The notes under the pieces were generated by a model. It made no database searches. It saw only the letters and a list, made by a program, of their open reading frames with translations, and had not been told where the DNA came from. DNA of 64,000 nucleotides, taken from contig NZ_BCZB01000003.1 of assembly GCF_001598495.1 (NCBI RefSeq), forward strand, positions 121,645 through 185,644, given 5' to 3'. This document shows, one piece after another, positions 46,332-58,947 of the stretch (its first letter is position 1; each line of letters begins with the position of its first letter). Origin of the DNA: Neokomagataea thailandica NBRC 106555 (GTDB lineage Bacteria; Pseudomonadota; Alphaproteobacteria; Acetobacterales; Acetobacteraceae). Both the position numbers and the translations under genes were made by a program.

Positions 46332-47057
46332 ATGACATCTTCCCGCCCCATTCTCGTTATTGACGATGATGATACACTCCGCCGCTTATTAACAGAACAA
46401 CTCAAACACGGCGGCGAGCTTGAACCCGTGGAAGCCGCAGATCTCAAATCCGCGCGTGAACTCCTCAACGCTCCCGGCGCGCGCTTTGATGCGATGCTCC
46501 TTGATATCACTCTACCCGATGGTGATGGTCGTGATTTTTGCGCTGAGTTACGCCGAAAAGGCGTCACAATGCCCATTATTATGCTGACCGGCTCTGATGC
46601 CGAGAGTGACGTCATCCGTGGCTTGGACGCGGGCGCCAATGACTACGTCGCTAAGCCCTTCCGTGTTGCTGAACTCTTAGCACGACTTCGGGCGCAACTG
46701 CGAATTTTTGAAAATAGCGAAGATGCTATTTTTGAAATTGGCCCTTACGCATTCCGTCCTTCAGCGAAATTGCTCATCGAGACGGCACGCAACCGGCGTA
46801 TCCGCCTGACAGAAAAAGAAGCTGCAATCCTCAAATACCTTTACCGCGCAGGCCAACGTGCCGTCTCGCGCCAACTTCTACTCAATGAAGTCTGGGGTTA
46901 TAATGCGGCCGTCACGACGCATACACTGGAAACGCATATCTACCGTCTGCGCCAAAAAATTGAAATGAACCCGGCAAAAGCGTCCATTCTTTTGACCGAG
47001 AATGGCGGTTACCGCCTAGACCCCAATGCTCGCCTCACAAGCAATGGGGCAGCATAA
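46332..47057 (+). CDS. OmpR/PhoB-family response regulator
   Basis: DNA-binding response regulator of 241 residues. The receiver domain (residues 5-120) has the acidic triad IDDDD, the phosphorylated Asp in MLLDITLPDGDG (about residue 57), and KPF near residue 107. The winged-helix domain follows (LTEKEAAILKYLYRAGQRAVSRQLLLNEVWGY, split over two helices, then TLETHIYRLRQKIE, then YRLDP). No histidine kinase is adjacent, so its partner is elsewhere. I chose ATG 46332 because the receiver starts there; the open frame upstream runs antisense to the transpeptidase gene. Confidence 0.9.
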   Translation: MTSSRPILVIDDDDTLRRLLTEQLKHGGELEPVEAADLKSARELLNAPGARFDAMLLDITLPDGDGRDFCAELRRKGVTMPIIMLTGSDAESDVIRGLDAGANDYVAKPFRVAELLARLRAQLRIFENSEDAIFEIGPYAFRPSAKLLIETARNRRIRLTEKEAAILKYLYRAGQRAVSRQLLLNEVWGYNAAVTTHTLETHIYRLRQKIEMNPAKASILLTENGGYRLDPNARLTSNGAA

Positions 47058-47066
47058 AGCAACGCG

Positions 47067-47867
47067 TTAAGCGATAACTTCAAGGTCCATCATGACTGGA
47101 ACATGGTCAGATGGACCTTCCCAATCACGAACGTCTTTGAGAACACGACACGCCTTAACACCCGCCAACAAATCCGGGCTGACCCAAATATGATCTAAAC
47201 GACGTCCCCGATTAGACTTCTTCCAATCTCGGTTACGATACGACCACCACGTATAAAGCTTCTCGGGTTCCGGAATAAGATGACGCATCGCGTCCACAAA
47301 ACCAGTATCTTGCCATGCATTGAGCGCTTTCACCTCAATCGGTGTATGGCTAACAATTTTTAAAAGCTGCTTATGACTCCACACGTCATGCTCACGCGGC
47401 GCGATATTCAAATCACCGACCAAGATACTGCTTTTAAAAGTGTCCTTCGCGAAAAACGCGCGTGCCTCTTCTAAGAAAGCCAACTTATGCGCGAATTTAT
47501 CATTTTCATTGGGGTCAGGGACGTCTCCACCTGCGGGAACGTAGAAGTTATGAACTAATACCCGGCCAGTTGGTAATTGAACCCAAGCGGCAACATACCG
47601 GCTATCACCTCGGCCGCACCAATCTGGTGCATTCTGTACAGCCTCCAAAGGGTAACGCGATAAAATCGCAACACCGTTATACCCTTTCATGCCCCAATAA
47701 ACATAATACTTCCAACCCATTTCCTGAAGCTGCTCTACTGGAAATAGCGGGTCAGGCACTTTTGTTTCTTGCAGGCAGATCACATCTGGCTGCTCATCAC
47801 ACGTCAGTTTCTCCAACAAGGGGAGGCGCAAACGTAATGAATTAATGTTCCATGTCATCAGACGCAT
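47067..47867 (-). CDS. xth: Exodeoxyribonuclease III
   Basis: Exonuclease and AP endonuclease for base-excision repair. The 266-residue protein has the family start MRLMTWNINSLRLRL, metal-site ICLQETKVPD, GYNGVAILSR, LVGDLNIAP, and the C-terminal RLDHIWVS and GPSDHVPVMM with catalytic Asp-His. ATG 47867 is the family-typical start; earlier in-frame codons add 16 residues. It ends 9 bases from the convergent response regulator. Confidence 0.95.
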   Translation of the reverse strand: MRLMTWNINSLRLRLPLLEKLTCDEQPDVICLQETKVPDPLFPVEQLQEMGWKYYVYWGMKGYNGVAILSRYPLEAVQNAPDWCGRGDSRYVAAWVQLPTGRVLVHNFYVPAGGDVPDPNENDKFAHKLAFLEEARAFFAKDTFKSSILVGDLNIAPREHDVWSHKQLLKIVSHTPIEVKALNAWQDTGFVDAMRHLIPEPEKLYTWWSYRNRDWKKSNRGRRLDHIWVSPDLLAGVKACRVLKDVRDWEGPSDHVPVMMDLEVIA

Positions 47868-47955
47868 GAGTGCAGTGCCCTTTTCAAGATAATCTGTACC
47901 ACGAGGACTGATCACCCTCTTGCAGAAATGGCAACAATCCCCACACTAAGGAATT

Positions 47956-48972
47956 ATGACAGCAGCAATCAGCCCGTTTCTCACCTTCGATACGCATATC
48001 GACATTCCTTGGCCAGATCAGGACGATATGATGGCCTCAGAAACCCTGCGTAAAGTGGATTACCACAAAGCGCGCAAAGGAGGCCTTCATAGCGTTTGTC
48101 TGGCCGCTTACATACCACAAGGACCACTGACGGCTGAAGGGCATGCAGAAGCTTTCCAGCGCGCTCAGGACATGTTGTCCGTGATCACATCACTCCCTCA
48201 GCACACAACACCATCCACTCCGTTACGGTTATGCCATACGGCAGACAGCATTATTAAAGCCCGAAAAGACGGGGATTTTGCTGTGGTTCCTGTCATTGAA
48301 AATGCTTATGCCGTAGGAGAAAACCCTGAAAACATCGGCTTTTTCGCAAAAAATTTTGGTGTTCGGTATATCACCCTTACGCATAACGGACATAATGCCC
48401 TAGCAGATGCAGCCATTGCACGCTCCGACTTAGGCGATGCACCCACACGCCATGGTGGTCTCTCCGCTATCGGCCGCGCAGTCATCACGGCCATGAATGA
48501 GCATGGTATTGTCATTGACGTCTCACATGCTGCACGCTCAACCATGATGCAGGCGACGGAGATTTCTACAACGCCAATCGTTGCCAGCCATTCATGCGTA
48601 CGTACACTCTGTGATCACCCACGCAACCTAGATGATGACCAACTCCTTCGCTTGCGTGATACAGGTGGCGTTATCCAGATCACAGCAATGGGCAGCTTCT
48701 TACGCAAAGGTGGGGGCGGTACATTAGATGACCTTATCAACCATGTTCGCTACGTTGCTGATAAGATTGGCAGTCAGCACGTCGGCATATCGTCTGATTT
48801 CGACGGCGGCGGGGGAATTCAAGGATGGGCAGACGCCTCCCAGACTCACAACGTTACGCAAGCACTTGTAAAGGCAGGATTCGTAAATGACGAGCTCAAT
48901 GCCATTTGGGGGGGAAACATGCTGCGACTACTGCATAGCGCTGAAGTGCATGCGAAATACCCAATAAAATAA
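47956..48972 (+). CDS. Membrane dipeptidase, peptidase family M19
   Basis: Zinc dipeptidase of 338 residues. Motifs of the M19 family: TFDTHIDIPWP (His-x-Asp metal ligands), PVIENAYAVGENPENIGFF, YITLTHNGHNALADA, VIDVSHAA, VASHSCVRTLCDHPRNLDDD and GISSDFDGGGG. No signal peptide is seen, so it is probably cytoplasmic, unlike the eukaryotic enzyme. TAAGGA lies just before ATG 47956. Likely hydrolyses L-D or D-containing dipeptides; the substrate is inferred. Confidence 0.93.
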   Translation: MTAAISPFLTFDTHIDIPWPDQDDMMASETLRKVDYHKARKGGLHSVCLAAYIPQGPLTAEGHAEAFQRAQDMLSVITSLPQHTTPSTPLRLCHTADSIIKARKDGDFAVVPVIENAYAVGENPENIGFFAKNFGVRYITLTHNGHNALADAAIARSDLGDAPTRHGGLSAIGRAVITAMNEHGIVIDVSHAARSTMMQATEISTTPIVASHSCVRTLCDHPRNLDDDQLLRLRDTGGVIQITAMGSFLRKGGGGTLDDLINHVRYVADKIGSQHVGISSDFDGGGGIQGWADASQTHNVTQALVKAGFVNDELNAIWGGNMLRLLHSAEVHAKYPIK

Positions 48973-49258
48973 GGGGAGAGAGTGTAAGGGCGTCGATAGA
49001 GATCGGCGTCTACTGCCATAAACATGACCCTTTGTCCACGGACATTCCGCACAGATGTAAATTTAATGCGATTGCATGTCTTTTACGGCACCCTGAATAA
49101 GAACGAAAGTAAAACATGTTTATTTTCAATAACTTACGTTAATTGCCCAAAAAACAGGCAATCCGAAAGCAAGTCTGGAAGATCAAGGGCTTCATGATTC
49201 TGTCATACCTCCACCCACAGACTTGTCCACAGGATCAGTGGATGACTATAACCTCATC
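48973..49258. other. Intergenic region before uvrC
   Basis: No gene seen. The stretch should carry the uvrC promoter. I looked for a GTTC-N7-GTTC LexA box and did not find a perfect one. Confidence 0.35.
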
Positions 49259-51193
49259 ATGACCGATACAGCAGCCACCACTCCCATACCCCAAAACACT
49301 CCCGAAAAAACCAACGCCGCGTCGCTCACACTCGTTGGAATAGAGACCATTCGTGCTGCCTTAAAAACAATTCCGCATAACTCTGGCGTCTATCGAATGC
49401 TGGGCGAAAAAGGGGAGGTGCTCTACGTCGGAAAGGCATTGAACCTTAAAAACCGCGTCTCTTCTTACCTGCGCATACAACAGCTACCAGAACGTTTACG
49501 CCGCATGGTATCCCTGACGCGTAATATGGAAATTGTCATCACCTCCAGCGAAGCCGATGCACTCTTGCTGGAGGCAAATTATATCAAGCGCATGAAACCG
49601 CGCTTCAATATCTTACTGCGCGACGATAAGAGCCTCCCATGGCTCGTTCTTACGGAGGGTCACGCCTTCCCGCAAATTATGAAGCAACGCGGAAAACCCA
49701 TTAAAGGCGCAAGCTACTGGGGGCCATTTGCGTCTGCATGGGCCGTCAACCAAACGCTCAATGTCCTTCAACGTAACTTTCTTCTACGTTCATGTTCAGA
49801 CGCCGTCTTGTCCAGTCGCACCCGCCCATGCCTTTTACATCAAATCAAACGCTGCTCCGCGCCCTGCGTCGACCGCATCTCTAAAGCAGATTACAAGGAT
49901 CTTTTAACGCAAGCGAAGCTTTTTTTAGCAGGAAAAAATACAGAGCTGCATGAGAAGCTTGTTCAAGAAATGGAAGAAGCCTCGACCAATTTAGAATTTG
50001 AACGCGCCGCTTCGATTAGAGATCGTATTCGCAGCTTTACCGGCACCCACCACTCAGGCGTCATTAACCCGACAGACTTGCCAGACACAGATGTCATCGC
50101 AATTTGGCAAACCGCCGGACAAAGCTGCATTCAAGTCTTTTTCATCCGTGGCGGCCGCAATAACGGTAACCGCGCTTTCTACCCGTCACACGCTGCAGAC
50201 GAAGCAGCTTCTGCTGTTTTGAGTGCCTTCTTACTGCAATTTTACGACAATAAGCCGCCTCCCCCCTCACTTCTTATTAATGAGCCATTAGAAGAGCAAA
50301 AATTGCTCGAAGCCGCGCTTTCTTCCAAAAGCACCTACAAAATCCAGATGAGCCTTCCTCAGCGCGGACAGAAAAAAGATATTCTAGACCATGCTCTCTT
50401 AAATGCTCGTGAAGCCCTTGAGCGTAAACTCGCTGAAAGCACAGGACAACGCCAACTCTTAGAGGGCGTCGCAAAAGCCTTTGACCTTCCGGCCACTCCA
50501 AGCCGCATTGAAACTTATGATAACTCACACATCATGGGGCAGGCCCCGTATGGCGTGATGGTGGTTGGTGGACCTGATGGCTTCGAAAAACGGGCCTATC
50601 GTAAGTATTCTATTCGAAGCGACATCGCAGCAGGTGATGACTTTGGTATGATGCGTGAAGTCATGGAGCGGCGCTTCAGGCGATCTCGTCTCGAAACAGA
50701 CGACACTACCCCTTCGGACAAACCCGACCTTCTCCTCATAGACGGAGGGCAGGGGCAGTTTAACGCGGTAAAGAAGATTCTTTCTGAACTTGGCGTAACA
50801 GATATTCCAATTGTAGGCATCGCCAAGGGCGTCGATCGTAACGCCGGACGCGAATGGTTTTTTACATCCCATAAACCGCCCTTCCAGCTACCAGAACGTG
50901 ACCCAGTCCTCTATTATCTTCAGCGCCTGCGCGACGAAGCGCACCGCTTTGCCATTACAACACATCGCAGTGGCCGCTCTAAAAAATTGACATCCTCATC
51001 CTTGGATACGATTCCGGGCATTGGGCCAGCACGAAAAAAAATACTTTTACATCACTTCGGGTCACCACGCGACGTACAGCAGGCGAGTCTTGAGGCCCTG
51101 CTTTCCGTATCCGGTATAAGCCGCATTACGGCAGAAACGATCTATGCCCACTTCCACCCGGAAACATTCACCACCTCTATGGAAAAAGAGTAG
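49259..51193 (+). CDS. uvrC: Excinuclease ABC subunit C
   Basis: Makes both incisions in nucleotide excision repair. The 644-residue protein has the GIY-YIG nuclease ([10 protein letters not shown], then [17 protein letters not shown], residues about 38-75), a UVR motif binding UvrB ([20 protein letters not shown]), the RNase-H-like domain (YDNSHIMGQ, then [12 protein letters not shown]) and two C-terminal helix-hairpin-helix motifs ([18 protein letters not shown], then [13 protein letters not shown]). ATG 49259 is my choice; GTG 49238 and TTG 49223 are in frame and cannot be excluded. pgsA follows, as in many alphaproteobacteria. Confidence 0.95.
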   Translation: MTDTAATTPIPQNTPEKTNAASLTLVGIETIRAALKTIPHNSGVYRMLGEKGEVLYVGKALNLKNRVSSYLRIQQLPERLRRMVSLTRNMEIVITSSEADALLLEANYIKRMKPRFNILLRDDKSLPWLVLTEGHAFPQIMKQRGKPIKGASYWGPFASAWAVNQTLNVLQRNFLLRSCSDAVLSSRTRPCLLHQIKRCSAPCVDRISKADYKDLLTQAKLFLAGKNTELHEKLVQEMEEASTNLEFERAASIRDRIRSFTGTHHSGVINPTDLPDTDVIAIWQTAGQSCIQVFFIRGGRNNGNRAFYPSHAADEAASAVLSAFLLQFYDNKPPPPSLLINEPLEEQKLLEAALSSKSTYKIQMSLPQRGQKKDILDHALLNAREALERKLAESTGQRQLLEGVAKAFDLPATPSRIETYDNSHIMGQAPYGVMVVGGPDGFEKRAYRKYSIRSDIAAGDDFGMMREVMERRFRRSRLETDDTTPSDKPDLLLIDGGQGQFNAVKKILSELGVTDIPIVGIAKGVDRNAGREWFFTSHKPPFQLPERDPVLYYLQRLRDEAHRFAITTHRSGRSKKLTSSSLDTIPGIGPARKKILLHHFGSPRDVQQASLEALLSVSGISRITAETIYAHFHPETFTTSMEKE

Positions 51194-51262
51194 AAAATTT
51201 CATACGCTTGTCGCAGTTATCGCGTATCATCTGAGAGAACTTTTCTCTACACTTGCCTTCTG

Positions 51263-51841
51263 ATGCTGACTGATCTGCCAAACGTCCTCACGCTTCTGCG
51301 TATTGCCTCCATTCCCGCCCTCGTTGCGTTGCTCATGCTCAACACAACGCTTGGTCATTGTGCGGCCCTGATCGTGTATACACTCGCATGTATCACTGAT
51401 TATCTTGATGGCGCACTAGCGCGACGATGGCAGCAGCATTCAGAGCTCGGCCGCATGATGGATCCTATTGCCGATAAACTTCTAGTCGGTGCCTTATTGC
51501 TTGCACTGGCTGGCGTTAATGCTCTGCCTTGTTATTCCCTGTTTGCCGCTATCATTATTCTTCTCCGTGAAATCACGGTGAGCGGCCTGCGCGAATACGT
51601 TGCGAGCCAAGGCGGAAAACTCCCCTCAACCCGCCTCGCCAAATGGAAAACCGGCATACAAATGGTATCTATAGGCTTTTTACTCGCCGGCAACGACACC
51701 GCAGTCCTTCTGGGCTTGCACAGTATGAACGCCAGCATGGTCGGGGGAGTTTTACTATGGCTTTCTATCATACCGACCGTGTTAAGCGGCTACGGGTATG
51801 GTAAGGCAGCATTTACACATTTACAAAAAAAAACCATATAA
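51263..51841 (+). CDS. pgsA: CDP-diacylglycerol-glycerol-3-phosphate phosphatidyltransferase
   Basis: Makes phosphatidylglycerol phosphate at the inner membrane. The 192-residue protein shows the CDP-alcohol phosphotransferase signature D-x2-DG-x2-AR...G-x3-D-x3-D (DYLDGALARRW, then GRMMDPIADK, residues about 43-75), helices before and after it, and LREITVSGLREYVASQG, specific to PgsA. It lies 69 bases after uvrC. Confidence 0.95.
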   Translation: MLTDLPNVLTLLRIASIPALVALLMLNTTLGHCAALIVYTLACITDYLDGALARRWQQHSELGRMMDPIADKLLVGALLLALAGVNALPCYSLFAAIIILLREITVSGLREYVASQGGKLPSTRLAKWKTGIQMVSIGFLLAGNDTAVLLGLHSMNASMVGGVLLWLSIIPTVLSGYGYGKAAFTHLQKKTI

Positions 51842-51940
51842 TCGGGCACGTCGCGTATTCTTTACATTAAGCACGCGTGAGATATAGAAATTCATCGAAC
51901 AACGCGCTAACAAAGTTGATGTACCGCTTGGGAGTAGAAC

Positions 51941-52504
51941 ATGCGTAGAGCTGCTTTATTAGCAGTCCCTCTTGTCCTGAGTGGCTGCTCAGGTTTGGGA
52001 AAATATTTTCACGATACTCTTTTTTGGCCAGGGTATACCCCTAACCAACCATTGGGTAATAGTGAAAACCTGCTCAAAATTCGCGGTGATAATGTTATCC
52101 CTCCTGCGATCCTACCAACCACAGGCAATATCTGGCCTGCCGCACCACACCCACTTCCAACCCTACAGGATGCCGCCAACCCCAACAGCAGCTTTAATCG
52201 TACGTTGAAAGACCCCGCGACGTATTTAGGCAGCGATAGCCTGGGCATAGACACCTCCCTGCCACGTCAGCCCTTGGGCGCGCAGGTTAAGTCAGGAAGC
52301 TCACTATCAATTGGCGAAGATACATCCATCCATAATGGTGTCACCATTGATCAGAGCCATGTGCAAGCACTACCCTCGAGCGTTCCAGATTCAGCCAAAA
52401 CCTACCTACAACGGGATACGAAACGCAGCATCATCATTCCAAACGGCAATGGCACCAGCACGATCATCGATAGTGACGGGTCAACACGTACCGTTAAAGA
52501 TTAA
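51941..52504 (+). CDS. Putative lipoprotein, conserved hypothetical
   Basis: A 187-residue predicted lipoprotein. The leader MRRAALLAVPLV ends in lipobox LSGC (Cys at residue 16). The mature part is low in secondary-structure-like features and rich in Pro, Ser, Asn and Thr, with no domain I recognise. GGGAG precedes ATG 51941 by 7 bases. It ends at a strong hairpin shared with lexA. Confidence 0.72.
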   Translation: MRRAALLAVPLVLSGCSGLGKYFHDTLFWPGYTPNQPLGNSENLLKIRGDNVIPPAILPTTGNIWPAAPHPLPTLQDAANPNSSFNRTLKDPATYLGSDSLGIDTSLPRQPLGAQVKSGSSLSIGEDTSIHNGVTIDQSHVQALPSSVPDSAKTYLQRDTKRSIIIPNGNGTSTIIDSDGSTRTVKD

Positions 52505-52520
52505 ACCGGATGACACATAA

Positions 52521-52544
52521 CCATAGGGAGAAAACTCCCTATGG
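52521..52544. terminator. Bidirectional hairpin between lipoprotein gene and lexA
   Basis: Perfect 10-bp stem CCATAGGGAG/CTCCCTATGG with an AAAA loop (TTTT on the other strand), between convergent genes. Short loop and strong stem make it a good transcript end for both. Confidence 0.65.
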
Positions 52545-52558
52545 AATATAAAGCCCGC

Positions 52559-53266
52559 TTAATTGTAATGGCGCATTATCGTCTTAAGGCGCCCCTGTAT
52601 GCGAACACGCTCTTCTGAAAAAATCTGTACCTCATACGTAGAGTTTGCTGGTTCAAGAGCAACAGACCGCCCATACCGACGAAATGTCTTCAACGTGACC
52701 TCTTGATTATCAACAAGAGCAACGGCGATTTGCCCGTTCTCGACTGACTGGCACTCTTGAATAATGGCTGTATCTCCATCATGGATACCAGCATCAATCA
52801 TAGAATCACCCGAAACAATTAAGACGTAGTGCTTTCCTGAAGACAGCATGGATAAAGGCACGTCCACACTATGGTCAGAATGCTCAATCGCTTCCATTGG
52901 AAGGCCCGCAGCAATCCGCCCCAATACCGGCAAAGCAACCATGGCAGGTAATTCATGAGCACGCTGCGGTTCGGAAAAGACGCCCTGCAAAACATTGGTT
53001 TCCACCGCTTCTCGCCCTGAACGCTCAGGAACCTTTAACGGCGCCACTTCAACTGTCGGCACCTTCAAAACCTCAAGCGCACGCGCACGGTGATGATGCC
53101 GCTTCAGAAAACCTCGATCCTCCAAGGCTGATATCAAACGATGGATACCGGACTTGGAACGGAGAGAGAGAGCATCCTTCATTTCATCAAAAGAAGGCGA
53201 ATATCCCGTCTGCTTAAGGTGCTTATCAATATATAAAAGAAGCTGGTACTGTTTGGGCGTAAGCAT
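52559..53266 (-). CDS. lexA: SOS repressor LexA
   Basis: Repressor of the SOS response that self-cleaves when RecA is active. The 235-residue protein has the N-terminal winged helix (MLTPKQYQLLLYIDKHLKQT, then YSPSFDEMKDAL and SGIHRLISALEDRGFL), the cleavage bond Ala-Gly in GRIAAGLP near residue 127, the catalytic Ser in VSGDSMIDAGI and the Lys in NQEVTLKTFRR. ATG 53266 is the family start. It is longer than E. coli LexA because of a linker of about 30 residues, as usual in alphaproteobacteria. A LexA box lies 44 bases upstream. Confidence 0.96.
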   Translation of the reverse strand: MLTPKQYQLLLYIDKHLKQTGYSPSFDEMKDALSLRSKSGIHRLISALEDRGFLKRHHHRARALEVLKVPTVEVAPLKVPERSGREAVETNVLQGVFSEPQRAHELPAMVALPVLGRIAAGLPMEAIEHSDHSVDVPLSMLSSGKHYVLIVSGDSMIDAGIHDGDTAIIQECQSVENGQIAVALVDNQEVTLKTFRRYGRSVALEPANSTYEVQIFSEERVRIQGRLKTIMRHYN

Positions 53267-53309
53267 CTTGGAAGTGTTCCGAAGGACATAGCGGGAAAAG
53301 AAATTCAAC

Positions 53310-53342
53310 GTTCATCATAAGTTCTCAAATATGTCACCGCAA
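53310..53342 (-). promoter_or_regulatory. lexA promoter with LexA (SOS) box
   Basis: GTTC-ATCATAA-GTTC at 53310-53324 is a perfect alphaproteobacterial SOS box (GTTC-N7-GTTC). On the minus strand a TATGAT -10 (53319-53314) lies inside the box and a weak TTGCGG -35 (53342-53337) sits 17 bases away, so LexA bound there would block its own promoter. Confidence 0.8.
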
Positions 53343-53523
53343 GCCTTGAAAGAGTGGCGCAGCTCAGGAACGGCTTATAAAAGCCGAAACCTATTTTTTG
53401 GGAATAAATCACAGGAAACTCTTGACCTGACCGCCCAAAATCCGCATGTTGCGCGGAATTCTGCTGAATCGTCGTTCCACTTTCGGCGGGCGACACTAAA
53501 AGCGGCTTTTGTCCGAGGGTAAC

Positions 53524-53691
53524 ATGGCAAAGACTAACGTCATTCAAATTCGTCTCGTCTCTTCCGCAGAAACGGGATACTTCTACGTCACCAAGAAGAA
53601 CGCTCGTTCTGCAACCGGCAAGATGGAAGTGCGCAAGTACGACCCAGTAGTCCGTAAGCACGTGACGTTCCGTGAAGCCAAAATCAAGTAA
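53524..53691 (+). CDS. rpmG: 50S ribosomal protein L33
   Basis: A 55-residue ribosomal protein. [29 protein letters not shown] and [22 protein letters not shown] are each joined in one chain and match the zinc-free (C-minus) L33 form with no CxxC pairs. GAGGG lies 5 bases before ATG 53524. It is monocistronic and ends at a classic terminator. Confidence 0.97.
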   Translation: MAKTNVIQIRLVSSAETGYFYVTKKNARSATGKMEVRKYDPVVRKHVTFREAKIK

Positions 53692-53710
53692 TCTGATTAC
53701 GGCTTCCACT

Positions 53711-53740
53711 AAAAAAGCGGCCCCATGGAGCCGCTTTTTT
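53711..53740 (+). terminator. Rho-independent terminator of rpmG
   Basis: Stem AAAAAAGCGGC (53711-53721) with GCCGCTTTTTT (53730-53740) and an 8-base loop, ending in six T. The mirrored A and T runs make it work on both strands, so it may also end the convergent ftsB-like gene. Confidence 0.85.
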
Positions 53741-53752
53741 ATACCCATATCA

Positions 53753-54082
53753 TTAAAATAATTTGTTATTTACCCCATAGGGAATAACAATATCACCGTT
53801 TCGCGTTAAATTCAGCATCGCACGTGAACGCTCATCCAACATATCAGCATCCAAAGCGTGCTCTTTTAGAGCGGAAACACGACGCTTCCACATTAATTGT
53901 TCTACCTGAGCATTTTTCTCTGCGAGTAATGCTTCTTGTTTAAGCTGCATCTGCTCTTGATAAGCACGGATGCCATGATCGCCATGCAGTGCATTCCAAC
54001 CGAAATAAGCGGTCAACCCAATAAAGAGGGTAGGGGCTGCAATAGCCTTTAAGCCTCTACGCAATACCCTTACTGCCTGCAC
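53753..54082 (-). CDS. FtsB/DivIC-like septum formation protein
   Basis: A protein of about 109 residues with an N-terminal membrane helix (LKAIAAPTLFIGLTAYFGW, about residues 10-28) and a coiled coil (IRAYQEQMQLKQEALLAEKN, then AQVEQLMWKRRVSAL), followed by a short tail with ERSRAMLNLTRNGDIVIPY. This is the layout of FtsB/DivIC division proteins, which bridge FtsL and FtsQ in the divisome. Position next to eno is the usual one. The start is uncertain: I chose GTG 54082 because GAGGGGG lies 5-6 bases upstream; the frame is open to 54163. Confidence 0.78.
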   Translation of the reverse strand: MQAVRVLRRGLKAIAAPTLFIGLTAYFGWNALHGDHGIRAYQEQMQLKQEALLAEKNAQVEQLMWKRRVSALKEHALDADMLDERSRAMLNLTRNGDIVIPYGVNNKLF

Positions 54083-54224
54083 CCGATCCCCCTCGCGCGT
54101 TGCCACACCCTCAACGTTCAGACTATAACAAAGACAGCGTGCACCACAAATAGAAACGCCCACAGCATTACACTATGGGCGTCACAAAAGCCTTATTCGG
54201 TGCGCACAAAAGCGCGCTTTCGTT

Positions 54225-55571
<1,347 letters not shown>

Positions 55572-55602
55572 TCAAAATCAGGACCGGAGGTCAATCTCGT
55601 AG

Positions 55603-56070
55603 ATGCGTTTACCTTTTTTATTATTCCCACTGAGCCTTGCAGGTTTAGTCCCCTTTATCTTTCTGAGTGGCTGCATTTTCATAGGCCATCTCTTCGCCCC
55701 ACAGCCACACCTCATGATGGCACTCCTCGCCTACGGGGCGTGTGTTCTCTCATTTTTAGGCGCTGTGCATTGGGGCCTTGCCATGGAACGGCCCGATATT
55801 ATTTCCGGAAAGACTACCTCTGACCTCGACCGATGGAGGCTAGTATTCGGCATATGCCCTGCTGTTTTAGCATGGCTGTCTCTCTATATCGGCATGGTCA
55901 TTAACCTGAGATCCGGCCTGACGATTGAGATAATAGGATTCGTAGCAGCCTATAGTCTGGAGAAATTAGGCTGGAGACGTGGCGCTGTACCACAAGGCTA
56001 CATAAGACTTCGCCTAGCACTGACCATCGGAGCCGTTATCAGTTTGATAATAGCACTATTGGGAACCTGA
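55603..56070 (+). CDS. DUF3429 membrane protein
   Basis: A 155-residue inner-membrane protein with five hydrophobic helices. It fits the DUF3429 family: LSLAGLVPFIFLSG, YGACVLSFLGAVHWGLAM, FGICPAVLAWLSL and a C-terminal LRLALTIGAVISLIIALL. Function unknown. GGAGG sits 12 bases before ATG 55603. It is the only plus-strand gene between eno and kdsA. Confidence 0.8.
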   Translation: MRLPFLLFPLSLAGLVPFIFLSGCIFIGHLFAPQPHLMMALLAYGACVLSFLGAVHWGLAMERPDIISGKTTSDLDRWRLVFGICPAVLAWLSLYIGMVINLRSGLTIEIIGFVAAYSLEKLGWRRGAVPQGYIRLRLALTIGAVISLIIALLGT

Positions 56071-56099
56071 ACAGTACAGATTCCCAACAATATGTTACT

Positions 56100-58555
<2,456 letters not shown>

Positions 58556-58578
58556 TCATACACTGAAGATGGGGGGAA

Positions 58579-58628
58579 GGGGAAGCGTCCATTCACAATC
58601 TTGGACGCATCCCCTCCCTTTTTTTGTT
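58579..58628 (+). terminator. Hairpin with T-tract in secG-pyrG spacer, plus-strand orientation
   Basis: Arms GGGGA-x-GCGTCCA (58579-58591) and TGGACGC-x-TCCCC (58602-58614), one mismatch, followed by seven T on the plus strand. All neighbouring genes are on the minus strand, so as a terminator it faces the wrong way; on the minus-strand message it is a leader hairpin about 30 bases before pyrG. Confidence 0.4.
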
Positions 58629-58947
58629 AGTGTGTTCCGGAAGTACCAGTCGCAGGCGCTTGTGGCGCGGACTGGGGTGCTGGCTGTGCCAAAATATCAT
58701 GCCCGCCAACGCCGGAAGAGGCGCCACGGTTCAACAAAGCCAGCACCAAACACAGTACCATAAAAATGCCAGCCAAGATGGAGGTCGCACGCGTCAGAAG
58801 AGTTGCCGTGCCACGCCCCGTCATGAACGAACCCATGCCTTGGCTGCTACCAATTCCCAAACCGCCACCTTCACTGCGCTGAATGAGGATTGTACCAATC
58901 AAGGCCAATGCAACCAGCAGATTAATAACGAGAAGTGCAGTGGTCAT
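58627..58947 (-). CDS. secG: Preprotein translocase subunit SecG
   Basis: Small inner-membrane partner of SecYE. The 106-residue protein has two helices (LLVINLLVALALIGTILIQ and ATSILAGIFMVLCLVLALL) separated by the conserved cytoplasmic loop RSEGGGLGIGSS...GRGTATLLTR, and a Gln/Pro/Ala-rich tail. It overlaps tpiA by 4 bases. Confidence 0.95.
   Translation of the reverse strand: MTTALLVINLLVALALIGTILIQRSEGGGLGIGSSQGMGSFMTGRGTATLLTRATSILAGIFMVLCLVLALLNRGASSGVGGHDILAQPAPQSAPQAPATGTSGTH

Noticed and set aside
53305..53748. 147-codon open frame on the minus strand
   Set aside because: Covers rpmG in antisense and crosses its terminator and the LexA box; not a gene.
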